Part shown: one piece after another, positions 33,177 through 42,861 of the stretch | Layout: each line of letters opens with the position of its first letter | How positions within the stretch are numbered: position 1 is the stretch's first letter | NCBI RefSeq assembly: GCF_042433895.1 | Contig: NZ_JBHLUA010000027.1 | Coordinates: forward strand, 124,001-188,000 | Reading direction: 5' to 3' | Length of the DNA stretch: 64,000 bases | Source of the DNA: Mesonia maritima | GTDB taxonomy: Bacteria > Bacteroidota > Bacteroidia > Flavobacteriales > Flavobacteriaceae | Notes under the pieces: model-generated | Told to the model about the DNA's origin: nothing | The model's input: only the letters and a program-made list of their open reading frames with translations | The model's database searches: none | Made by a program: the position numbers and the translations under genes

Positions 33177-34480
33177 TCTTGTTCTACCACTTGTTCTTTC
33201 TCTTTTTCACGTTTAAACGGACGAATAATTAGTCTTGCTGCACGATCGAAATTTATATAACTGTAGGTCCAATTAAAGAACGTTACAATTCTATTTCTGA
33301 ATCCTACTAAAAACCAAAGGTGAACAAACATCCACATAAACCAAGCTAATCCGCCACCAAAAGTCGATTTATTTAAATCTACAACCGCGCGATTTCTACC
33401 AATAGTTGCCATCGTTCCTTTATCGCGATAAGAAAATGGTTCTAATTTTTTCTTTTCTGCAAGACGTTCTAAATTTTTAGCCAAATGTTCTCCTTGCTGA
33501 ATTGCAGGTTGCGCCACCATTGGATGTCCTTTCGGATATTTTTCACTTTTCATTAAAGCGATATCACCAATGGCGAAAACATTTTCATATCCGTTTACTT
33601 GATTAAAAACATTTACTTCATATCGATTGGCTTTTTCAACCATTGCGCTAGCGTTTAAACCTTTTACCGGAGATCCCGTTACACCGGCGCTCCAGATAAA
33701 TGTACTGGTTTCAAACTCTAAATCGCTATTGGTTTTTACCGTTTTACCATCATATTCTTTAACCATGGTATTCAAATGAATTTGAACACCTAATTCTTTT
33801 AAGAATTTTTCAGCTTTCTTAGAAGCAGTCTCGCTCATTGGCGGTAAAACACGTTCTAAACCTTCTAAGAGATGAATTTTTATTTCATTTACATCAATAT
33901 CCGGGTAATCTTTTGGAACAACGTTATTTCTAACTTCAGCAATTGCTCCGCTTAATTCTACTCCGGTTGGTCCCGCTCCTGCAATTACAAAATTCAGCAA
34001 AGCTTCCCGTGCTTTTTTATCGGTCGTAATGGTCGCTTCTTCTAAATTTTCTAAAATTAAACTTCGAATATTTAATGCCTGCGGAATTGTTTTCATCCAC
34101 ATTCCATTTTTTTCAATGCTATCGTTTCCGAAGAAATTAGTTTTAGAACCCGTGGCAATTACTAAATAATCGTAAGCTAATTCCCCAATATCTGAATAAA
34201 TGGTTGTATGTTCAGCATCAATTGAAGTAACTTCAGCTAAACGGAAAAACGCATTATTTTTATTGGTGGTAATCTTCCTTAACGGATAAGCGATAGAATC
34301 TGGTTCTAAACCTGATGTAGAAACCTGATAAAGAAGCGGTTGAAAGGTGTGGTAATTTCTTTTATCGAGTAATACTACTTGAAACCGTTTGGTTTTCATG
34401 AGTTTACGTGCAAGATGCATTCCGGCAAAACCACCGCCAATAATTACTACGCGAGGTAAATCGGATTTTGGGATGTTCAT
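33173..34480 (-). CDS. ndh: Type II NADH dehydrogenase-like FAD oxidoreductase
   Basis: 435 residues. The FAD-binding dinucleotide fold is VIIGGGFAGMHLARKL at the start; the NAD(H) fold is FVIAGAGPTGVELSGAIAEV at about 165. The second FAD signature VFAIGDIALM and the motif AQPAIQQGEHLAKNL are present. The C-terminal helix SFGGGLAWFMWMFVHLWFLV is the membrane-binding part. It oxidises NADH and passes electrons to menaquinone without pumping protons. It converges with the tandem membrane genes with overlapping stop codons. Confidence 0.93.
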   Translation of the reverse strand: MNIPKSDLPRVVIIGGGFAGMHLARKLMKTKRFQVVLLDKRNYHTFQPLLYQVSTSGLEPDSIAYPLRKITTNKNNAFFRLAEVTSIDAEHTTIYSDIGELAYDYLVIATGSKTNFFGNDSIEKNGMWMKTIPQALNIRSLILENLEEATITTDKKAREALLNFVIAGAGPTGVELSGAIAEVRNNVVPKDYPDIDVNEIKIHLLEGLERVLPPMSETASKKAEKFLKELGVQIHLNTMVKEYDGKTVKTNSDLEFETSTFIWSAGVTGSPVKGLNASAMVEKANRYEVNVFNQVNGYENVFAIGDIALMKSEKYPKGHPMVAQPAIQQGEHLAKNLERLAEKKKLEPFSYRDKGTMATIGRNRAVVDLNKSTFGGGLAWFMWMFVHLWFLVGFRNRIVTFFNWTYSYINFDRAARLIIRPFKREKEKEQVVEQD

Positions 34481-34606
34481 AAAATCTTATTTTATACAAA
34501 GTTAAGATGCTAGCATGTATTAATATGTTAGGGTTTCTATAATTTCTGAACTTTGTTGTAACAAAATTATCTTAATGACTACTTATGTAATAGCTAACTT
34601 AGATTT

Positions 34607-35101
34607 GTGACCAAAGAACTTGAACATAATTTCGTTGAATTACTGGAAAAACACCAGAACATCGTGCATAAAATTTGTCGGTTATATACCAATAACCAAG
34701 ATGCGCATAATGATCTTTTTCAGGAAATTACAATTCAATTATGGAAAGCTTACCCAAAATTTAGGGGAGAATCTAAATTTAGTACGTGGATGTATCGCGT
34801 GGCATTAAATACCGCGATTACACTTTACCGAAAATCAAAACGAAGCATAAAAACACAAGATTTCGATTCGGTGCTTTTTAGAATAAAAGCCGAAGAATAC
34901 GACGATACTACTGAAAAACAACTTTCGGTAATGTATGCAGCGCTTCACGAATTGAATGATATTGACAAAGCACTTGTATTTCTTTATTTAGAAGATAAAA
35001 ATTACAATGAAATTTCAGATACGTTGGGAATTAGCGAAGTAAACGCTAGAGTGAAAATGAACAGAATTAAAAAGAAATTGAGAAGTATCTTAAATCCGTA
35101 G
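34607..35101 (+). CDS. ECF-type RNA polymerase sigma factor
   Basis: 164 residues from a GTG (TKELEHNFVELLEKHQNIVH). Region 2: NDLFQEITIQLWKAYPKFRG and FSTWMYRVALNTAITLYRKS. Region 4: ALVFLYLEDKNYNEISDTLG followed by ISEVNARVKMNRIKKKL. No ATG is available in frame near the start. The next gene, three bases downstream, encodes a membrane protein and not a recognisable anti-sigma domain protein, though it may do that job. Family call secure. Confidence 0.9.
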   Translation: MTKELEHNFVELLEKHQNIVHKICRLYTNNQDAHNDLFQEITIQLWKAYPKFRGESKFSTWMYRVALNTAITLYRKSKRSIKTQDFDSVLFRIKAEEYDDTTEKQLSVMYAALHELNDIDKALVFLYLEDKNYNEISDTLGISEVNARVKMNRIKKKLRSILNP

Positions 35102-35104
35102 CAG

Positions 35105-35725
35105 ATGGACGAATTAGAATTATTAAAAAAAGATTGGAAGAAGCAAGAAGTAAACCTTCCGCATTATAAAGCAACAGAGCTTTACCCGATGTTATTGAAA
35201 AAATCTTCTTCTATCGTGAAATGGATTTTTATCATTAGCGTGATAGAACTCGGTTTGGGCGTAGTTTTGAATGTCTTTACGATGGATGAAAAATTCTGGA
35301 GAGATCTTGAAAATCTTCATTTAAAAACCGCTATCATTATCTTGTATGGTGTAAGTTACCTCATCACATTTGTATTTATTTATTATTTCTATAAAAATTT
35401 TAAATCGATTTCTGCAACCGACAGCGCTTCACAATTAATGCGAAATATTTTAAAAACACGTAAAGTGGTAAAATACTATATTTTATATATTTTGATTTCC
35501 GCAGGAATTACGTCCTTGCTAGTGTTCATTTTTGTATTTATGTATCCGCCGGCAGAATTACACGTAAATCCAGATAAGATAAATTGGTATAAAGTAGTCG
35601 CCTTAGGAGTAATTATAACTTCTATAATTTTACTGGTTATTTGGGGAATTTACTCCCTTCTCTACGGAATTCTATTGAAAAAACTAAAACAGAATTATCG
35701 CGAATTAAAAAAGCTGGAACTCTAA
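35105..35725 (+). CDS. Four-helix membrane protein linked to the sigma factor
   Basis: 206 residues. A soluble N-terminal 38 residues (MDELELLKKDWKKQEVNLPH) precedes four membrane helices at about 39-58, 76-97, 127-150 and 168-192, then a basic tail. Because it starts three bases after the sigma factor gene it is probably a regulator of that sigma factor; the N-terminal segment could bind it. No standard anti-sigma motif was seen. A similar layout is common in Bacteroidetes. Confidence 0.78.
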   Translation: MDELELLKKDWKKQEVNLPHYKATELYPMLLKKSSSIVKWIFIISVIELGLGVVLNVFTMDEKFWRDLENLHLKTAIIILYGVSYLITFVFIYYFYKNFKSISATDSASQLMRNILKTRKVVKYYILYILISAGITSLLVFIFVFMYPPAELHVNPDKINWYKVVALGVIITSIILLVIWGIYSLLYGILLKKLKQNYRELKKLEL

Positions 35726-35824
35726 TTTTAAGAGCTTACAAACATTTCTTTAATAGTGTTTTAACAAGATGTGAGGCTAACTTTATAAGGAAGAATTGTA
35801 CTTTGGCACAAACTTTTTCCTCTA

Positions 35825-38749
35825 ATGAAATTACCATCACCACTTGTTTACAAAATATTCATTTTAACCTTTTTACTATTTTTTTCTACCTTAAGTAATA
35901 GTCAAGAACTTTCCGATGAAAAAATACGTTCTTTAATTGAAGAATTTAAAACACTTCACCGCGGACCTTATTTGAAAATTGAATGGTTTTGTGATGATGG
36001 TACCAAAAGAGATTCCAAAGATCCTTGTCCCGATAAAATTGGCGGAATTCAACATGCGAGTTACAAACCTATTGTAGAAAGACTTCAAGAAGAAAACCAT
36101 ATTTTTTTCGCCGATATTTTAGCCTATACCGATAAAGGAGATTTTTGGGATGCAAACAATCAACATTCGCGCTTAAAACAATACCAACTCAATCAATATT
36201 TAATGAATATTGACAATGGTTGGATTATGGAAAAAGCGCAATTTTATCGTGGTGCAATTCAATCTGAAGATGAAGAAGAATGGGGAATCGATTTTTACAA
36301 CTGGTTATTACTAGATAATCAAAAAATTGAAGAAAATTTCTTTTTAATTCGCCAAAGCCTTAAAAATATTCCACATAGCGGAAGCGACCAAACCGCGCAA
36401 AAAATTAGAAATCTTTCCAAAGTAATTGCCGATAATAATTCCCGTTTTATGGATGTTCGCACCAAACTTCACAGTCAACCTGAAGAAAGCGACATTAAAT
36501 TGGTTAAAAACTTTAGAGAAAAAAACAGCGATAAGTTAAGTAAAACTGAACTTCAGCAATTAGATTCGCTTCAAAATTCATTACAAAAATTTTACGCCCC
36601 TATAGATTTAAACTGGTTTGCCCAAAAAGCAACCGTATTTCCTAAAGATTCCTATTTACGAAACAAGCTAGAAAATTTTTCTACCAACGCTGCAAATCGT
36701 GAAAATAATTCAATTTTAATTGAAAACGCTGCAAATTTAATGTGCGATATTAGAACACAATTAACCGAAGTTCAAAGTACCTCAGACCAACTTGTTGCGC
36801 TTGATATTTCCTTAAAACTAGAAGAAATAATTTTTAGAACCGCGCCCGAATGGAAACCCGAAAATTTAAGAGAACAACTCGATAAAATTTACGCCTTAAG
36901 TTTAGCTTCAGCCAGCGCAGGATTTGTAGAATGGTGGGAATGGAACAGCGTAGATCACTATTTACAGTTACAACAAACCGATGAAATTACCTTAGAAAAT
37001 CTGCAACAAAAATTAACTATCGCACGTAGCCAAGTAGAATGGAGCGCTTCTATGGTAAAAGCAATTTATGGCGATGTAGTCGAAAAATATGAAGCATTCG
37101 AGCCGAAAGCAAACAGTTTTATAGACGATAGACTTCGTTCTTCAATCGCCTTGCAATTGGGGAAAAGTGTAAGCGAATTAGGCGATTTTATTGCTGAAAA
37201 AGCTTCGTTGGAAAACAAAGTATTTAAGTTGAATAATCAAAGTTCAATTCGCGGATTAAATCCAGGTTATGCTTTAGGCGAATTAGAAATTATTAGCGGA
37301 ACTTCAACTGAAATTGATGTAAACCCTAATAAAATTTACATTTTTCAAAAACCACCTTCAGATTTAAAACCCATTGCAGGAATTTTAACCGTTGCCGAAG
37401 GAAATTTAGTTTCGCACGTACAATTATTAGCGCGAAATTTAGGAATTCCCAACGCTGTGATTTCTGCTGAAAATTTAGAACAACTTCAAAAATATGAAGG
37501 CGAAAAAATATTTTTTGCTGTTTCTGAAAAAGGAACTGTGGTAATGAAAGAAGCCGACGATATGGAGAATGAAGAAGAAGATTTATTTGCTTCAGAAGAA
37601 AAACAGAAAGAAAAAATAAACGTTCCCACAGAAAAAATTGACTTAACCTGTCAAGTTCCAATTCCATTAAGTCAAGTGGACGCTTCAGATTCAGGTAAGA
37701 TTTGTGGTCCAAAAGCCGCAAATTTAGGTCAGTTAAAAATGATGTTTCCCGAAAAAGTAGTCGATGGTGTGGTGATTCCTTTTGGTGTTTTTCGACAGCA
37801 TATGAACCAAAAAATGCCCTTGCAAGAAGGCTCGTATTGGGATTATTTAAAAGCAACTTTTGCGCAAGCAGAACAGATGCGAGAAAATGATATTCCTGAA
37901 GAAGAAATAGAATTATGTCAACTAGATCGCTTATTTCAATTGCAAACCGCGATAAAAAATATGCCGCTTCAAGAAGATTTTAAAACGTATTTAGCTGAAA
38001 GTTTTTACGATAATTTTGAACAACCCCTCGGAAATGTTCCGGTATTTCTTAGAAGCGATACTAATATGGAAGATCTGCCAAATTTCACTGGAGCGGGATT
38101 AAATTTAACGGTTTTTAATGTTCGCGATGAAGCGAAAATAGTTCAAGGAATCAAAGACGTTTGGGCTTCACCATATACCGAACGTAGTTTTAAATGGCGC
38201 CAGCGTTTTTTAGAAAATCCTGAAAATGTTTATCCGTCAATTTTAATTATTCCATCGGTAGATGTAGATTATTCCGGTGTTATGATTACCAAAGGAATTA
38301 ATAACGATAATGAAAATGATCTAACCGTAGCATTTAGCCGCGGCGCCGGTGGCGCTGTTGATGGTCAATCTGCAGAAACCTGGTTAATCGATATTGAAAA
38401 AGGCGCACAATTGTTATCGCCTGCAAGAGAAGCTTCTTACAACCGCTTACCTACTGAAGGCGGTTTAACCAAAAAATATTCCAGTTTCGATAAACCCATT
38501 TTATCTGAAAAAAATATAAACGCAATCCGAAAAATGGCGAAGGATATCCGCAAAATTTTACCGGAACGAACTTCAAAAGAAAATACCGGTCCGTATGATG
38601 TGGAACTCGGTTTTCAGAATGATAAATTATGGCTTTTCCAGATTAGACCTTTCGTAGAAAATAAAAATGCGAAAAGTTCAACGTATTTAAAATCGATTAC
38701 GCCAACTATAGATAACGAACAACTTATTTCTTTAGAAACTAACTTATAA
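35825..38749 (+). CDS. Exported dikinase-like protein (phosphohistidine domain then PPDK/PEP-synthase ATP-grasp)
   Basis: 974 residues with a signal peptide (to about residue 27, FFSTLSNSQ). The first 430 residues are helical and not recognised. A phosphohistidine swivel domain follows, with the catalytic histidine H531 in VSHVQLLARNLGIPNAV. Then comes an ATP-grasp domain of the pyruvate phosphate dikinase N-terminal type: GPKAANLGQLKMMFP, VVIPFGVFRQHM, LRSDTNMEDLPNFTGAG (R743) and FQIRPFVEN at the end. PEP synthase and PPDK have the ATP-grasp first. The order here, and the SHVxxxARN wording, match plant glucan water dikinases. Why such an enzyme is exported is unclear. Alternative: a dikinase-fold protein without activity. 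Confidence 0.82.
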   Translation: MKLPSPLVYKIFILTFLLFFSTLSNSQELSDEKIRSLIEEFKTLHRGPYLKIEWFCDDGTKRDSKDPCPDKIGGIQHASYKPIVERLQEENHIFFADILAYTDKGDFWDANNQHSRLKQYQLNQYLMNIDNGWIMEKAQFYRGAIQSEDEEEWGIDFYNWLLLDNQKIEENFFLIRQSLKNIPHSGSDQTAQKIRNLSKVIADNNSRFMDVRTKLHSQPEESDIKLVKNFREKNSDKLSKTELQQLDSLQNSLQKFYAPIDLNWFAQKATVFPKDSYLRNKLENFSTNAANRENNSILIENAANLMCDIRTQLTEVQSTSDQLVALDISLKLEEIIFRTAPEWKPENLREQLDKIYALSLASASAGFVEWWEWNSVDHYLQLQQTDEITLENLQQKLTIARSQVEWSASMVKAIYGDVVEKYEAFEPKANSFIDDRLRSSIALQLGKSVSELGDFIAEKASLENKVFKLNNQSSIRGLNPGYALGELEIISGTSTEIDVNPNKIYIFQKPPSDLKPIAGILTVAEGNLVSHVQLLARNLGIPNAVISAENLEQLQKYEGEKIFFAVSEKGTVVMKEADDMENEEEDLFASEEKQKEKINVPTEKIDLTCQVPIPLSQVDASDSGKICGPKAANLGQLKMMFPEKVVDGVVIPFGVFRQHMNQKMPLQEGSYWDYLKATFAQAEQMRENDIPEEEIELCQLDRLFQLQTAIKNMPLQEDFKTYLAESFYDNFEQPLGNVPVFLRSDTNMEDLPNFTGAGLNLTVFNVRDEAKIVQGIKDVWASPYTERSFKWRQRFLENPENVYPSILIIPSVDVDYSGVMITKGINNDNENDLTVAFSRGAGGAVDGQSAETWLIDIEKGAQLLSPAREASYNRLPTEGGLTKKYSSFDKPILSEKNINAIRKMAKDIRKILPERTSKENTGPYDVELGFQNDKLWLFQIRPFVENKNAKSSTYLKSITPTIDNEQLISLETNL

Positions 38750-38751
38750 TT

Positions 38752-40020
38752 ATGCGATTTACTTTAAAAATTATTGCTGTACTTTTTATTTCTTTATTCT
38801 TATTTGCCTTTACTACCGCAAATTATTACCCAATCGACGGTTACAGTTCCACAGGAATTAGCCGTTTGTTGCGTTTAGAACGTATTGCAAATGATTCTAC
38901 CAAAACCTTAGATTTACCAAAAGGTGCGCAACTTCCGTTAAATTGTATAGAATTGAATTTAACCAAAATAAAAGAGAAACCTGTTGAAGAATTTTTAACG
39001 GAAGATAAAGCTTTCGCTGAAAAATTAGCCAAAGTGATTCCCGGCGGAAATTATTCGGCAACTATTTTAGATATGACCGATTTGGAAAATATAAAATACG
39101 CCGGTTTCAAAGAAAATTTAGGCTATCAACCCGGAAGTGTGGGAAAATTGACCGTAATCACCGCGCTTTTCACTCAACTTCGAAATATTTGTCCCGAATC
39201 TTGGGAAGCAAGAAAAGCCTTACTAAGAAATAAGCGTGTGAAAGCCGGAAATTGGGCACTTTACGATCATCATACCATTCCAGATTATGATATTGAAAAA
39301 GATCGTTTGGTGAAGAGAAAAGTAAAAGCTGATGACGTTTTTTCGCTATATGAATGGGCAGATCACGTAATGTCTGTAAGTAATAATGGCGCTGCGAGCG
39401 TAGTTTGGCGAGAAGCAATGTTAATGGCAGCTTTTAAAGATCAATACGAATATATTACCCAAGAAGAAGCGGACGCATATTTTCAAGAAACGCCAAGAAA
39501 AGAATTAACGAAATTAGCCAACGATTTGGTAAATGATCCGCTTCAAAAATTAAATATTTCTAGAGATGAATGGCGTTTAGGAAGCTTTTTTACTTCCGGA
39601 GCAAATAAATATGTTGGGGATATTGGCGGAAGTATTGGAACGCCACTCGGTTTAATGAAATATTTGGTTCAATTAGAACAAGGAAAAGTAGTCGACCAAG
39701 AATCGAGTTTAGAAATTAAACGCTTAATGTATATGACCGACAGAAGAATTCGGTATGCCTATTCTCCCCGACTTCGTGATGCCGCGGTTTATTTTAAATC
39801 GGGAAGTTTATATTCTTGCGATAGAAGTAACGGAAAAACTTGTGGTGAATATGCCGGAAATGTGTATAATTATATGAATTCGGTGGCTATTGTTGAACAT
39901 CCAAATGGCGCAAAATATATGGTTTGTTTAATGACAAATGTTTTACGGAAAAATTCAGCTTACGACCATATGATTTTAGCTTCTGATATTGACAAAGCAA
40001 TCACCGAAAAAAATAATTAA
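38752..40020 (+). CDS. Exported serine hydrolase of the beta-lactamase/PBP fold
   Basis: 422 residues, three bases after the dikinase-like gene. A signal peptide or anchor (MRFTLKIIAVLFISLFLFAF) is followed by the penicillin-recognising triad: SVGK (SxxK) in LGYQPGSVGKLT, SNN (SxN) in MSVSNNGAA and KSG in VYFKSGSLYSC. The family includes class A beta-lactamases and PBP-like peptidases. A long insertion lies between the SxN and KSG motifs. The substrate is unknown; a housekeeping envelope role is more likely than drug resistance. It converges with the transporter gene with a four-base overlap. Confidence 0.85.
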   Translation: MRFTLKIIAVLFISLFLFAFTTANYYPIDGYSSTGISRLLRLERIANDSTKTLDLPKGAQLPLNCIELNLTKIKEKPVEEFLTEDKAFAEKLAKVIPGGNYSATILDMTDLENIKYAGFKENLGYQPGSVGKLTVITALFTQLRNICPESWEARKALLRNKRVKAGNWALYDHHTIPDYDIEKDRLVKRKVKADDVFSLYEWADHVMSVSNNGAASVVWREAMLMAAFKDQYEYITQEEADAYFQETPRKELTKLANDLVNDPLQKLNISRDEWRLGSFFTSGANKYVGDIGGSIGTPLGLMKYLVQLEQGKVVDQESSLEIKRLMYMTDRRIRYAYSPRLRDAAVYFKSGSLYSCDRSNGKTCGEYAGNVYNYMNSVAIVEHPNGAKYMVCLMTNVLRKNSAYDHMILASDIDKAITEKNN

Positions 40021-42839
40021 GCAGCATTCATCGCTTCTTGTGCTTTTGCTGCAAATGTTCTAATTTTTTTATTAGGATGGTGCAATAAAGGCGCGACAAG
40101 TTTAAAATATTTTGCGTTATTTATTCTTCTAATTAAGTATAAAACCGCTAATTTAATTTTAAGATCTTTTCCTTTTAAAAGCATTTTAAAACATTCATAT
40201 TCACTAGGAATAATTTGCATCGATTCATCTAAATGTTGAGTTGAAGAGCTTAAAATTGTATTTTCAACTAAAGGCAATAACGCGTTTTTTAAATTCGGAT
40301 GAAGCAAGTTATCTAAAAACTCAATTGCATTGGCGCGAATATCTTGTTTTTCACTTAAAATTCCGTGGTAAGCAATTTCAATATCCTTTTGTTGATAATG
40401 TAAGCCTAACAATTTAAAAATTTGCTCTAAACCACTATCTAAACGCTTTTCGAGTAATTCAATTAAACTTCCGCGAGCAGAAAATTCTTCAGTAAGTTCA
40501 TCGCTCGCTTCCGATAATTTATATTTTTTTGAAATATGCTTTTGCAAATACATCGCCGATAAAGTGTAATGATACAATTTACATTCTGATAGAATTAACC
40601 GAACCACATCGCGTTTGCTAAATTTTAATTCGGGTTTTTCTTGTTTAATATCGTTCAAGATATTTGCGGCTTCCAAACGAACAATAATATCTTTATTCCG
40701 CAGTAATTTAAAAAGATTATTTACCGCGTTTTGATCTTTAAAAGCACCGATAATTTGTGGAATAAATTGTTTGGCGTTATCTTTAATTTCATCCATTTTC
40801 AGCTTCAGCATTAATACTTTCATTATTCCCGAACCGTACGAAATTAAAGCTTCTTGCGCGGCTTTTCTGTACTCTTTTTGAGTTAAGAAATTCAGCAAAT
40901 CGCCAATAAAAATAGGACTTGTACTAATTCCTGCGGCTTTTATCGCGGCTAAAATTACTTTATCGTCAATGTTATTAAAATGCGCTGAAATAAATGAAAA
41001 ATATTTTGGAATTCCTGCATAACCAATCGCTTGAATTAATTCTATGGTTTCTTGTGGTCGATGATTTTCGCTCGGTAAATTTAAATCACGAATTCCCATA
41101 TCGATCCGTAATGATAAATTATAACGCTTCGCCAAAATTGGATTGTCACGTGATTCGCGTGCTAAACAAAATAGCGCCGCAGAAGAAATATAATCGTTCT
41201 CGTGGTTTAAATACGCATCGAAAATACGCAAGTCGTTAATATCAGTATGTGTGAGTAAATACTGCATCGCGGCGAGTACAACTTTATCATTTTCAACATG
41301 AATTAATTCTTGAACTTTTTCGATTGCCGTTCCTTTATCGAGAAAATATAGATTTTCGATCGCCGCAGCTTGAATTTCTGGGTTTGAATGCGAGAGTAAT
41401 TTAATCACCAAATCTCTTAACCGTTTATCTGAAATTTCTTTTACTTTATTCAGCATAAATAAAATTTCAGAATCTTCACCAGTCGATAAAACTTTAATAA
41501 TTGTCTCTTTAGTACTGACTTTTTTAGAGGATTTATTCTTTTTATTCAGTTTATTTTTTTCAGTAAAACTGATTAAATTTTCTCGGAAAGATTCAAAATA
41601 CGTTCCTCTGATTTTGTAGATAAAAAAGAGCCAAATTCCTAATAATAAAACAATGAGAATGGAAACTTCGCGTGCTTCAAATTGAAAACCTTTAATTACA
41701 AAAATCAATAAACATCCTGCTAAACCTGTAGCAACACTATCGACAACAACGTCAATAAACGATTTTGTTTTATTTTTTACTTCCGTAGGAACGGGTAAAA
41801 CCAATAATTCTGAAGCTGATTTATTAACCGATTGTTTTAAACTTCCATCCATTGCTTTTACTAAAATTACCACCCATAATTCAGGAAAAACGATAAATAA
41901 AATTGCGGCGACTCCAATAGCGATCGGAAGAATCATTAAGGTGGAAGCCACGCCCCAAACGCCAACTACTTTTCTGGTAAAAAATAACTGAATCGCCAAC
42001 GAAGCTAAATTGAACGTTGAAAACCAAAAACCAAAAAAGGAAGCGAGATCTTCTGAATCGGGAATTTCGCGGGAAGCAATATCACTAAATTGAAAATCGA
42101 CCAGTTTGGCGACTAAAACGCTCATTCCTATAATTCCGGCGATATAGGTAAGGTGTTTTGATTGTAAAATGAGTTTAAAGGAAGATTCATTCGTCGCATA
42201 GGTTCGTTGTTTTTGACGAAAAACCCCTAACTGGCGAACCCTTTTTTTCCAAATTATATTAGAAATAGGAATACAACTGATAATTAATATTGCTGCGATA
42301 ATCATTAAATTATCGTTTCCTATTAAAGGTGCAAAGAGATTTGTTAAGTAACCGCCAACGATTCCGCCTGCGATGGCTCCCGCGCCAATAAAACCAAATA
42401 ATCGTTTTGCTTCGCGAATATTATAAACCAAATTAGCTAAAACCCAAAATTGAGAAGTACTTAAAACCGCAAATAAAGCAACCCAAACGTAGTAGAAATA
42501 AAGTAAGCTTTCAGAAAAATAATGTAAGTTTAAAAGTACTTTTAGTGATAAAAATACCAATCCGGAAATTAGCAACGTAACCCGAATAATCTGCAAAAGG
42601 GAAAATTTCTTTAATGCACGGTTGTAAAAATAAGAACTGCAAACTGCCACAACCGCAACTAATAAATAAGCGTAAGGAAGATTTGCTGCGGTAAGTTCAG
42701 ATAAAAATAACGCATTAACCGTAGGTTTTACGATTAATAGCGTTGTAATTATTATAAATATATACAGCTGCATGAACAAAGAAACGGCTAATTCGCCGCT
42801 TCTTATATCAAAGGTTCGCTGTATGAACTTTTTTACCAT
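40017..42839 (-). CDS. ATP/ADP-translocase-like transporter fused to HEAT repeats
   Basis: 940 residues. The first 410 residues form about 11-12 membrane helices of the NTT/MFS nucleotide-transporter type (LFMQLYIFIIITTLLIVKPT, LFGFIGAGAIAGGIVGGYLT, MDGSLKQSVNKSASELLVLP). From about 450 to the end come helical HEAT-type repeats (LLSHSNPEIQAAAIENLYFL, PLLHHPNKKIRTFAAKAQEA). NTT proteins of intracellular bacteria exchange ATP for ADP; free-living relatives with HEAT tails are uncharacterised. The HEAT part is cytoplasmic and likely binds a partner. The lysine/arginine residues that bind nucleotide in true translocases were not verified. Confidence 0.82.
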   Translation of the reverse strand: MVKKFIQRTFDIRSGELAVSLFMQLYIFIIITTLLIVKPTVNALFLSELTAANLPYAYLLVAVVAVCSSYFYNRALKKFSLLQIIRVTLLISGLVFLSLKVLLNLHYFSESLLYFYYVWVALFAVLSTSQFWVLANLVYNIREAKRLFGFIGAGAIAGGIVGGYLTNLFAPLIGNDNLMIIAAILIISCIPISNIIWKKRVRQLGVFRQKQRTYATNESSFKLILQSKHLTYIAGIIGMSVLVAKLVDFQFSDIASREIPDSEDLASFFGFWFSTFNLASLAIQLFFTRKVVGVWGVASTLMILPIAIGVAAILFIVFPELWVVILVKAMDGSLKQSVNKSASELLVLPVPTEVKNKTKSFIDVVVDSVATGLAGCLLIFVIKGFQFEAREVSILIVLLLGIWLFFIYKIRGTYFESFRENLISFTEKNKLNKKNKSSKKVSTKETIIKVLSTGEDSEILFMLNKVKEISDKRLRDLVIKLLSHSNPEIQAAAIENLYFLDKGTAIEKVQELIHVENDKVVLAAMQYLLTHTDINDLRIFDAYLNHENDYISSAALFCLARESRDNPILAKRYNLSLRIDMGIRDLNLPSENHRPQETIELIQAIGYAGIPKYFSFISAHFNNIDDKVILAAIKAAGISTSPIFIGDLLNFLTQKEYRKAAQEALISYGSGIMKVLMLKLKMDEIKDNAKQFIPQIIGAFKDQNAVNNLFKLLRNKDIIVRLEAANILNDIKQEKPELKFSKRDVVRLILSECKLYHYTLSAMYLQKHISKKYKLSEASDELTEEFSARGSLIELLEKRLDSGLEQIFKLLGLHYQQKDIEIAYHGILSEKQDIRANAIEFLDNLLHPNLKNALLPLVENTILSSSTQHLDESMQIIPSEYECFKMLLKGKDLKIKLAVLYLIRRINNAKYFKLVAPLLHHPNKKIRTFAAKAQEAMNAA

Positions 42840-42861
42840 TCTTAAGAAAACTACTTAACTA

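Noticed and set aside
34600..34607. TAGATTTG box as promoter of the sigma factor at 34607
   Set aside because: It overlaps the GTG start codon, so transcription would begin inside the gene; probably coincidence unless the true start is further in.
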